Assembly (NCBI GenBank): GCA_002914845.1
Contig: JXTC01000018.1
Coordinates: 764,995-828,994, forward strand
Direction: 5' to 3'
Origin: Trema orientale
Lineage: Eukaryota > Streptophyta > Magnoliopsida > Rosales > Cannabaceae
DNA: 64,000 nucleotides
Positions 22,505 to 32,500 of this stretch are shown here, piece by piece (the stretch's first letter is position 1; each line of letters opens with the position of its first letter). The notes beneath the pieces are model-generated. The model ran no database searches. It had not been told where the DNA came from and worked only from the letters and a program-made list of their open reading frames with translations. A program made the translations under genes and the position numbers.

Positions 22505-23990
22505 CAAGGATGTAATTAAGGCTACACCATAGACAGATGATCATTAATTGTCGCCGTCTTTGGTGTAGCTGCTGCCTTGATTTTGTCAGAGGACGACGGC
22601 GGTGGCGGGCGTCTCGGCTTCTTAGTTTTGAAGAAGCTTAGTTTTGAAGAAGCCGAGGATCATGTCTTTAACAGTTGGATTTCCCATATGAACAAAATGC
22701 CAACTCCCAAAAATAGAAATAATATCATTCCACCCATCGCTACAGCAAAATAAGAAGCATTGGCTGCCACTTAGGCTCTAAATTAATTACAACACAAATT
22801 AGTTTTTGGCAATTTTGTTTTATCTTTTTTTTTTCTTTAAAATAAAATGTATAAAACAAAATGTACCTCTTTTCTTGTAGCATGGTACGTAGAAAAGACG
22901 TGCCTATATAGATTAGAATTGTGATGCCTGAATTATGGGGAAGCTTCCTTCTCAATTATTATGGTATTGAGTCAGTTGCCCAAGACAGACGTTTCTCTTT
23001 GAAGAATAGTCCACTACCCTAATGGAAAAGACAATGATGTTATTAGGGTTAGAGTTCTATTTGCTCGAAGTCCATATGGGAATATTCAATTGAGACATTG
23101 AACTAGGAAGTCAAAGGTATTAATTTGTTAGTTTTTTCAGTGTTTTATAATCAGATTAGAGATTCGAGGAATAAAAAATTATGGCTTCTCTCTCTCTCTC
23201 GGAGATAAATTTGATTGTTCTTTCAGAAATTGCAAATGAATTTTTGATGAGTTCTTATTTTTTACACCCCCAACAAAAATTGTCATTTCTTATGTTGACA
23301 ATTTTCTTTTTTTCCAAAAAACAAAAATGCCTTTCTCATTTTAAGGCTTGTACTGTTACTAGTACAAACACCATGTTGTTTTCGCTGTTTAATTTTTGTG
23401 TTTCAAGTTACTAAAAGAATAGTCTTAGGAGTGGAGTCATCTGGAGAAACTTTTTCTTCTAAAGACTTTTTATAGTAGCATGTCTGTTTGAATTAAAAAA
23501 TAAAAATAAAATAACCAAAAGACATGTAGTAGGTGATTCATAGCATCTTTGACTTGCCGTTTAATTGAAACGACAGGTCATCATTTTTTGCTCTCCCTTT
23601 AAGGTGAGAAACGACATATAGTTTATGGATTAAAAGTTTTCTGTGGTATATGTTAGTATACGACATGGCCCTGGTGGTATAAAAATTTTGTCGTTTAGGT
23701 ATTTAAAACGAAAATATATAGCTCATCATTTGGAAATGAGATTGTTGTCTTTCAAGCCCAAACGAAATGTCGTTTTGGTTATAAAAGTTTGCTGTCGTTT
23801 CTCCCATAAAACTTGTTGATTGTATAGACCCGTAGTTTTATCAATTTTTCCAATGTTATAAACGACAGTTTACTTTAGAATTTTTGTTTACGCGGATAGC
23901 GATATGTGGTTTTTATCCGTTTTATGTAAAATGTAATGGCGTGTCCTTCCCCCCCCCCCCCCCCCCCCCCAAGGTCATTTGTTAAACAAA
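22505..23990. repeat. Tandem segmental duplication, unit 2
   Basis: Second copy of the unit at 20400-21850, diverged by many substitutions and small indels. It contains the pseudogene 22522-22763 and a run of about 20 C at 23951-23970. Between units lies an unrelated 650-bp AT-rich spacer. Confidence 0.8.
22522..22763 (-). pseudogene. Decayed tandem copy of small membrane protein 1
   Basis: Collinear with 20417-20689 but broken. A perfect 16-bp tandem duplication (CTTAGTTTTGAAGAAG, about 22621-22652) shifts the frame. About 44 bp between the Trp-Glu of the membrane segment and the PTxKDM stretch are missing. The start region reads GCCAATGCTTCT instead of GCCATGGCGTCT. The membrane segment still reads GVGILFIWE, closer to the 25338 gene than to its own sister, which ties the family together. 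Confidence 0.78.
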
Positions 23991-25337
23991 ACTCTCTTCT
24001 CGGGGTTAATTTCACTAATGATTTCCTAATTATAGTCATTATATCACGTTGATCACCAAATTTTCAACTTAGAAGTATGCTACCCCAAACTTTTTTTTAA
24101 TTATTGCACACATAATTTAAAGGACATAATGGTCAATTCCTAAATATTGAAGTATTGTATAAAAAACATAAGTCGAAGGTTAAAGTATTACAAGGACCAT
24201 AATTGAGGACAATTGTTAACTTTTTTTGGATATGATTTTACAGTATAAATCCTCCCAAATACTTTATTTCTTTTGTAAAACACTCGCAACTTTGTCAAAG
24301 ACATCATAAAATAATGTCATCACAACAGTAGTTACTTTGGGATTCTCTATTTTGCTTAGAGTAAAAAAAAATAGTTAATTTTACTTTGACGTTTGCATTA
24401 TGGTTTTTATACTATTTTAGCCATTGAATTGATAACTATAAATTTTTAATAGAAGAGCCAATAGTACAAAAATATCAAGATGCATAGTACCAAACTACTT
24501 GAGTTGTTCAGAGCCAAAAAAAAAAAAAAAAAAAGGAAGGAAAAAGAAAAAAAACTACTTGAGTTGAAAGTTCAGGAATCAATGTGTACAACAACTATTT
24601 ATTAGAAGCCATTAATGATACCAAATCCTTTTTCTTAACCATCCAATACTGAAGACACAGTTTTTAAATATGTTAGACTTGGCTTACAGTATTACACATT
24701 ACTACATTCATTAAATTACCACATTGTAACAACTATAATTAGGGCCTCGGGGTTCCAAGTTCGAAGACAATAACAATATCGCCAAAAGATAGAAAAAAAC
24801 ATAATAGTTCCACATAATTGTCTCTCCCACTAGCCATTTGGCCCTAAACCCAAGCATATTAGAATGAAATTCCTACTACTATCAAGATAAGAGAGGGATT
24901 ATGAGTATGAAAGCAGATAACTCAACAATATAGTTGAGGATCTCGAAATTAGAAATAGAGAGTACTATACCAAAGCCAATTAAAAGCTTTTAACAATAGG
25001 GGAAAAAAAAATAGAGAGCACTATTTTTTTTTTCTTTTTTAAAAGGTAAGGAGTGGGTTAAACTCCAAATCAGTTTTTACTCCTTACCTCTGTTAAGAGG
25101 GTTTTGAACTTAGATATGTAACTCGAAAGAAATAAAGAAAAGTGAGCTGACCATTTGAGTTCACTAGAAGAGCACTACAAGTCTACAACAACTACCCAAT
25201 TGGCTAATACATGTTCCCAAAACAAAACCCAACATAGAAGTCCAAATTCAAGCATTCTACAAAAAGAATTTTGATCATAGAGACAAATTAAATTCATAAT
25301 GATGAACAAAAGATATATGTACTTGTATACTATGAGG
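23991..25337. other. AT-rich intergenic DNA
   Basis: No gene seen. Contains one tail-only retroinsertion (24507-24551, listed separately) and A/T runs. Confidence 0.5.
24507..24551 (+). mobile_element. Poly(A)-tail-only retroinsertion
   Basis: A 45-bp insert, TTCAGAGCC followed by an A-rich tail, flanked by the exact 15-bp direct repeat AAACTACTTGAGTTG (24492-24506 and 24552-24566). This is the signature of target-primed reverse transcription of an extremely 5'-truncated SINE or LINE. Confidence 0.8.
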
Positions 25338-25646
25338 CTACATAATGGGTGGCGGAACTGCATCCTCGGCTGCTGAATTTGGCAATGGTGAAACTTTTTT
25401 CTCCCTGATCAAAGGTGCAATCGTCCAAAAAGCCCAAACAAGCACCCCAGTGGCAACAGTGACTAAAATTTGGCCAGTTACAAACAAGATAAAGGCACTG
25501 ATTATGGTCTCCGACTTGTGATTTGGGTCCATATGTTTTAGCAATCTAACTGCTTGCCATATAAACAAAATGCCACCAATAGCTGATGAAACGATGATCA
25601 CAGTTATGGCCCCCAGAAGATCCCAAATACCGTAAGATGACCACAT
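25338..25646 (-). CDS. Small two-pass membrane protein, cluster member 2
   Basis: 102 residues from a true ATG (MWSSYGIWDLLG). Two hydrophobic segments: about 9-36, ending LFIWQAVRLLKH, and about 47-76 (IISAFILFVTGQILVTVATG). A basic stretch (REKKVSPLP) follows, then the tail NSAAEDAVPPPIM. It aligns over its whole length with the 28494 gene (YGIWD/YGFDIW, NHKSETIISAF/TDYKVLNIISAV, REKKVSPLPNSAAED/RKTKVAPSPTSTAED). The two stop regions also match at DNA level (GAGGCTACA, CATCCTCGGCTG). Intronless as seen. Function unknown; the position of both segments suggests a small hairpin-like membrane protein. Confidence 0.65.
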   Translation of the reverse strand: MWSSYGIWDLLGAITVIIVSSAIGGILFIWQAVRLLKHMDPNHKSETIISAFILFVTGQILVTVATGVLVWAFWTIAPLIREKKVSPLPNSAAEDAVPPPIM

Positions 25647-26171
25647 AGTCTTCCTAAGGGAAAATGTATTAGAATCTTATTCCACCCTCTCTTCTCAGAT
25701 ACAAGGATCAAAATTAAAGAGAGGAATGGATATATGATAAGGGTTTCGTTTTATATATAGCCTGGTTTTCGGCATAAATTTATTGTTGAAGTGTACAATG
25801 CTTTGATTACTTTTTTTGTGCAAATTTTGTCTATCGGTTTCACACCTATGATATCCTTCTTATTTTGAAGTCCAATTTTGAAGTCCGATATGCTTTCCTT
25901 GTTATTTGATAAAATTTAGAGTATTAGTCAAGAAATATCAAGAAATTAATAGAGTACGGAGAAAAACAGAAAAAGGAGCAAATATACTGAAGATACGGTT
26001 TCCAAGTTCTGTGATTCATGTATATTACACGTGGAACAAATACTAACAAATTAAGCTGACATAAAATGAGAAACAATTAAAGCTGAATAAAATTGATGTA
26101 CGGAAAATTATATAGAAGGAAAATAAATGAATAAATAAATAAGAGGTCAAAATCTTTGTTGATTTCGTACA

Positions 26172-26192
26172 CACTACAAGAACAATAAATAC
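26172..26192. other. Isolated CACTA-like terminus
   Basis: CACTACAAGAAC resembles the terminal bases of CACTA transposons. No partner end was found; the hAT element 26201-26826 sits just beside it. Confidence 0.2.
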
Positions 26193-26200
26193 CATCCAAC

Positions 26201-26826
26201 TAAAGGTGTCAAAATGGGTGGGGCGAGTTGGGCAAAACGGGCTTGGAGGAAAAACGGGCCGGACTAGGCCGGTATGTCTAAGAAAGCCCAACCCGGCCCG
26301 TAGGCCCGCCGGCCCGAAACAGGCCAAAACAGGTCGGCCCGTGCTTGGTCTAATTTTAAAATTTAAAAAAAAAATCCAAAAAATGAGATTATTATTTGTA
26401 TCATTAGTTAAAAATATTAAAATAAAATTATGAAAAAATAAATAATATGTTATATTTTTTTCCTATTGATAAAAGTTTAAAAATAATTAAATAAGCTAAA
26501 AGTATATAAGTAGAATAGTTGATAAAAAAGAAGTTTAAGTATTGGAAAATTATTTAGAATTAGATTGAAATTTGAAAATGTGAAAAAAAAAAAAAGAGTG
26601 AGGAAATGTATATTTATAAGTGTTGGAAAAAATTTGTATTTAAATTTATTTTAAAAAAATTTAAAAAATAAAAAAATTTATGCGGGCGGGCTAGATTAAC
26701 GGCCCGGCCCGGCCCGACGGGCCTAAACATATAGTCCAGCCCGGTCCTAACCTAGGGCCGAGCCGCACCGGGCTAGCCCGCGGGCCAAAACGACGGGCCG
26801 CGGGCCGGCCCATTTTGACACATTTA
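26201..26826. mobile_element. Complete hAT-type MITE, GGCCCG-rich, 8-bp TSD
   Basis: 626 bp. Left end TAAAGGTGTCAAAATGGG, right end in reverse TAAATGTGTCAAAATGGG, both followed by GGCCCG-rich blocks. The exact 8-bp repeat CATCCAAC flanks it (26193-26200, 26827-26834). AT-rich core without coding capacity. Open frames at its ends are a by-product of GC-rich composition. Sister copy at 17040 in opposite orientation. Confidence 0.92.
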
Positions 26827-27179
26827 CATCCAACTCTAAAGATTACGTTCTTGATTTTTGGAAGCAAGAAAAGAAAATATAAATATTAAGTCAACTAATA
26901 CATTAGAACTTGCTTAGTATAACTATTACTTTGTTTTAAATATAAAAAATAGTAGAGATTTTCTGAAGGGGCTATATTGTGTCCTTTTTTTTAATCACTT
27001 TTCACCCTTTATTTACTAATTTTTTTAAATGAATAAAATAACCTTATATAAAATGACTTAAAATTTCTAACTCTCTTTAGTTCTCAGGAATCTTAAAAGT
27101 GAAAGAAATCTAACTCTCTCTGATTCTCAACTGAGATTCTCTAATTCTTAATAATCCTAAACAAAAATAACTAAAAAAC

Positions 27180-27656
27180 TTTATTCAATTGGAACCCATA
27201 TTTTAGGAAGGAAAGGGAAAAAAAATTGGAGGGATTTCATTTTTCTCATATTTGGATTGGATGGTGCTAGATGTACCAAATTTTTAATGCCAACACATGT
27301 GGTATTTGAGTTGGCATTATTTAATTAGTATATTAAAACTTACCATAAATAAGTTAATCATATTCACCAATTGAATATTGCCAACTCACATGCCACATGT
27401 GTTGGTATTAAAAATTTGGTAAAAAATTTTGTATACATAGCATTATCCATTTGGATTTCAACATAGAAAGGAGGGGGAAAAGGTTTAGAAAAATCGAAAA
27501 AAAAATTTTGTATAAGTTTAGAGAATATAAATAATAACAAAAAGATATAAAAGTTTCAAAAGGATATTTTATAAAAATATATGAAAATGTTTTCCTCATT
27601 TTTTTTTTCTCTCACTATTGTTTTTCTCAGCAAAATTAAATATCCAAATAGAGCTA
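27180..27656. mobile_element. Tourist/Harbinger-like MITE, family M2, split by a nested MITE
   Basis: Aligns end to end with the better bounded copy at 54723-55013 (left part TTGGAACCCATATTTTAGGA; right part TATTTTATAAAAATATATGA, TTTTCCTCATTTTTTTTT, CCAAATAGAGCTAA). It is interrupted by the 190-bp element 27259-27448. Left border approximate. Confidence 0.6.
27259..27448. mobile_element. Small MULE-like MITE nested in M2, 9-bp TSD
   Basis: Inverted ends GGATGGTGCTA / reverse GGATAATGCTA. Nearly the whole element folds back: ACCAAATTTTTAATGCCAAC followed by ACATGTGG recurs inverted. It is flanked by the exact repeat ATTTGGATT (27250-27258, 27449-27457). Confidence 0.87.
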
Positions 27657-28493
27657 AACAATTTTTTTTTTAGGAATAAATAGGCATTTTTAATGAAAAT
27701 TATTAATATCTCGAAACCCAAAGTTAGTCCCTCTATTCTTATAACTATTTTTTTTTTCAAAATATCTTGATTTTTTGGGTGAATTTTGTCAACAAAGCAA
27801 AAGGTTGAAGATGAAGACAAAGGAAAATGAGAGATTTTCATTTTTAACATTCTAAGTAATGGGTGGAAAAAGAAATTTCATTTCATACGAACAATTTTAG
27901 AATAAGAAACTTTGAAATTGAAAGGGGTTTTAAGAAATATGAACTTCTTAATTTTCAAGAAGGATCCATTTGGAAGAGTGGTGAGGGGAAAGGGAAAACA
28001 AAAACAAAAAAAAAAAAAAAAGTGATAATAGGGCCCTCATTTTCTGAATTAATCTGAAAAAATTCTACCTTTTATTTTACTTGAAAGCAAATCCTAAAAA
28101 TTAGAATGTGAGCACTTACCACAACAGATAAAAAAAGTATATGACTTACATATTTAAAATTATAGAGTCCACTTTGTGTGATGCTAAGCATTAGAGGTGT
28201 CTTTTAACATGTTCTTAAAATTTGTCAATGGATTTGCATCCAAGTCGACATCCAAAAATAAGGTTTATCCCTCAATCGAATTGACTTTGGTCTAGTCACC
28301 TATATTTTGGGGGTTCTAAAATCTAAACGCGGGGTATAATCCAGTACGGAGTACCATGCAACATACCATATCTAAAGGCATTCTAATATCTAAATCGTCT
28401 TTAACAAATGGTGATTGAAAAAAAAAAAAAGCCCCATTTATCAATTATCACAATGATTAACGAGATATAGAGCATACTTTACTTTGATTGAGG
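27657..28493. other. AT-rich intergenic DNA
   Basis: A-rich and T-rich runs; no gene or bounded element seen. Confidence 0.45.
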
Positions 28494-28805
28494 CTACACA
28501 ATAGATGAACCATCCTCGGCTGTTGAAGTTGGTGAAGGTGCGACCTTGGTCTTCCTAATAAACGCTTGATGTAGAGTTTCCCAACAAGCCAATGATATTC
28601 TCAATGGAACTTGAGCAAGAGGGATGAGAAATATAACACCACTTATAAATAAACAAACAGCACTTATTATGTTCAATACCTTGTAATCAGTATGTTCTTT
28701 GGTTGTCAATATAATAGCTACCCTTATTAAATAGCTGCCAAATACTGCATACACGAGGACCCCAATTGCCCAAATTAAACAAAACCAAATATCAAACCCA
28801 TACAT
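28494..28805 (-). CDS. Small two-pass membrane protein, cluster member 3
   Basis: 103 residues starting MYGFDIWFCLIW; the six codons before this begin with TTG, not ATG. Hydrophobic segments at about 6-33 and 45-75 are separated by a polar loop (TTKEHTDYKVLN). The basic stretch RKTKVAPSP and the tail TAEDGSSIV follow. Clear paralogue of the 25338 gene by full-length alignment, and of the 20417 gene by its C-terminal DNA. It lies about 700 bp beyond the 3' end of the kinesin gene on the same strand. No known domain recognised. Confidence 0.65.
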   Translation of the reverse strand: MYGFDIWFCLIWAIGVLVYAVFGSYLIRVAIILTTKEHTDYKVLNIISAVCLFISGVIFLIPLAQVPLRISLACWETLHQAFIRKTKVAPSPTSTAEDGSSIV

Positions 28806-29519
28806 TTTCTGTGGACAAACCAAGCTAGAAATCTTCTTTCAGAACGCAATCTAGTCTCTTTTGCCAAAAATTATTTTGATGAGAGACGCATACCAAATTG
28901 ACGATGCAGAACTAGCTGCTCCCGGGCTAGTGCTTTTCGAACTTGATGCACAGACTGGGATACCTATCAAAACACACTTCATTGTTTCATGTATAACAGT
29001 GCTGATGTATTTTTCAGCAATTAAGTATGGAGAAAAAAATTAATGAAAAAAACAAGAAAAACAAGGCAGTGCGTTATCTTAGACTGAGACTTCAACCATT
29101 TCAAAAAGAAAAAAATAAAGCAGGCGTTGATAACAATGCAGCCCCAAACATGAAACAAATATGTAACTTTCAGAAGAAACAGACAACTTCCCTCTATTCA
29201 CACCAGAAGATAAAAATTACTCTAGGACTATGCAAAACTTGTTTCTCTTCAACATATGGCGGGCATGTGTAATGTCCAACTGGTGAAGAGCCACATATAA
29301 CACTCATATATTTCCACGTTCATCATTAACTCAGAATTCAATAACGAGGAAAGCATCATGTTACAATTTACGTGGTCATTTCCTAAGACATTTACAAGCT
29401 TTCTTACAATCAGAAGCAGAAGATTAGAAAATCGAATTGGATAGAAGAATCATACTCATCTATGCAACTAGAGCAAAAGGAATTGTTATCAAGGCACTGA
29501 ACGGATCATCAGCTTGAGA
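28806..29519. other. Spacer and kinesin 3' UTR
   Basis: No coding signal on either strand. The part nearest 29519 is likely the 3' UTR of the kinesin gene. Confidence 0.5.
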
Positions 29520-32500
29520 TTAGAGGAGAGACTTTACGCCCTGCTTCAATCCATAATATTTCCGGCTAGTGCGTCTGGGTGTAAATCTGAGTCCAAACAT
29601 CTCCTTGGAAGCTTGGTCTGGCTCTCCAGAACCCACCAGCTTCACAACAATGGCTGCACTCTCTGTGATGTGATCAATGTCTTTCATGTTGGACCACAAG
29701 CGGTGAGCCAATTGCAACCTTCTGTGCTTTGTGTTTAACCCAATACCCCACTTTAGATAGATGTTCTCCCTTTCATGTTTGGAAAGCTTCTTCTGCATTT
29801 GCCTGCAGAGCATTAGCCTTTCACGGCATAGAGCTCTTATGCTGTTCACAAAAGTTATATAATCAAATCAAAGATTTCATTTGTTCAAAATTGTCTAGGT
29901 GTAAGTGCACAACTTTCCTCGAATAGAGCTATTTACCTTGATGCAAAAGTCAGAGTTCGACCATCCTCGACAGTTTGATTGCCACGAGAAAATGTGTCTT
30001 TGAGGAAGGACAATCTTCTCAGCTCAACCTCCATGTAAATGGAATCAGTTGGATCACCTCTGAACAGTAAGAAGAAATAAGTCCTGTGAACCAATGACAC
30101 GTTGCAAGCATGCCAGAGTTCAATAATATCTCTTTGAAGCCTCTTGAATTCCGAAGGCCACTTTGGAGGACTTTCCACATCGTTCTGAATTGGGTCTAAC
30201 CCAACATCTTTTACATTCCTTGCAGGCATTACGAGCTTCTCCTCTGTTTTTAAGACCTGCCACTCAAGACAACCATTGATTAATAATACATTTAGCTCAT
30301 TTAGAACTAGCAGCTTTACCCCAAAACTACTGTAAAACAAGTCCTTGCATAACAATTAGATATTAGATGGATTAATTAAGCATAGAGAGGTTCTTGCTTA
30401 ACAAGGAATTCCCCGACGGGTAAGAGAATAGGAATATAGTGGTAGAATATGAATAAGAATCCTGAATAATTCAAAAATTCTTTTTCAGTTATCCGCAAAA
30501 TGGTACACACCTCTGAATCAGCAAGTGTTTCCTCACATGGGAAATCCGCTGTTTCCTTTACTCTGCCCACTGAAGTACTGATGTCAGTATTCCTATCATC
30601 ATTTGAAGATTTGATGTCCTGTGCTTCAAACTCATCAACAGCAGCACTCTCAGAAGATGCCTGAGAACTGTTTCTTGATAACTTAACCTGAGAACCATTT
30701 CTTGATAATGTCTTTTGTGAATCGTTTCTTGATAGTGTCTTTTGTGAATCATTTCTTGATAGCGTCTTGTGCGAATCACTTCTTGATAGTGTCTTGTGCG
30801 AATCATTTCTCGATAGTGTTTTTTGTGAATCATTTCTTGACAACGTCTCTTGTGAATTATTTCTTGATAACATCTCTTGTGAACCATTTCTTGATAATAT
30901 TTCGATGTCAGCACCATAGTTCAATGCGGGAACTTTCTTCTGCAAACCCTCAGGTCTTCCTCTGAAACTTTTCTCAAATATAATTGAAGGTGTGCTCTCA
31001 TCCTTTTCTTCCCTGTCAAACCACTGTGAATACGAACTAGTGCTTAGACGTGCTTTGCAACTTCTGCTCCTCGTAAGCTTCAAGCAGGTAGAGCTGGACA
31101 AATCTTTATCCACTAGCCATTGAGATGGCTTTTCGGGAGATGGAATTAGGAAATCCGTTTGTAAGCTATTCAGATCTCTATTTTTCTTTAATGCGGGCGA
31201 TCCCAATTCTTCATTCGTGCTAAGTCCATTCTCCACCTCTGTTAATCCTGAAAGAGCTGTTTTTTCTATGGGAGATGACACATCTGAGTTGAGAAATCTT
31301 TTTGGGCTTGTATCTGATATATTCGACTCTTCATGTCTGTTTGTGCTTTGCTCTTCCACTTCAATGCATCGAACTTCTTTGCAAAGATCGTCTGAATTTC
31401 CATCAGAATGTTCTTTAGCCTCCTCCCGGTGCAGATCAATTTCAACAAAATTTGGAATTCTAACTGACAACCGTGGAGAGGAAGAGTCTGTGGGCAGGGA
31501 ATTCTCATCGAAGTCAGGAAGTTGGAAAAAGTTCTCATCAGAATTACTGCTCTGTCCATCCGAGTTATGAGATGTATCAAACGAATTGCTACAGCGGTTG
31601 AGGCATTTAGAACCAGCATAAACAAGGGTCCGTGGTGTTTGATTTTCGAAGTCCCATGAATTTCGTACTCGCAGTTTAGGGTAATATTGATCCAGATCCA
31701 CCTAGAGTAGTATCAAAAGGGAATAAACTTAGGAGGCAGAGCAGGAAAAATTTGGATCCTTCAATCTTAAATAACTACACATACCGATACTGGTGGTCTA
31801 TCTTCTTCAACTACTCGCAGCAAATCTTTGACCTGAGATTGAGCAGCATCGCGTTGCAGAATAACCTCTGATATCTCTTTCTTGAGCTGCGTAACAGGTA
31901 AATTAAAGAAAAAGATTCATGCTTTAGTAAGAAAGAAAGCTCTATGTCATAAACCATGACCTATCTGCTCACCAACCGCTAAAGGAAAAAGAATAAAAAC
32001 AAAAATACCTTGTTTTAAATAATTTATTGCTACTATCATTGATAGGTTTCATGGATTTAGAATAAGTTAACTGGAAGTATTTACTCACTAAGGAGAAGGC
32101 TTATTAATTTCATCCAACAATCTCATGCCGACCAATATGAAAATTTTGTAGTTATTTCTGATCATCTATAGTTCGTTCGTAGTGTTTGCTGCTAAAAACC
32201 TACTATTTACCTTTTCAATCTGAAGGTCCTTCTCCCTCAGTAATGCAGTAGAATCAGCTGGAACCGTGGTTGTTCCTGCACATCTCAACTCATTCTCCAA
32301 TCTAACCAATTCTCTTTGTAACTTTTTCACCAATGCTTTATCTGACATGACTACATTTACCTGTGCATTAGTTGCCACTTCTTTAGCACAACTTGCAAAC
32401 AAGAGGGTATTTCTTGATTGTTCAACATGGCTTCGTGCAGGACTCAAGGTACAGATGATGGCAGTTCTTGCATTCCCACCTAAAGAAGACTGCAGTATAC

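Noticed and set aside
26172-26192. CACTA transposon with the end CACTACAAGAAC
   Set aside because: No matching inverted end or 3-bp duplication was found within the window.
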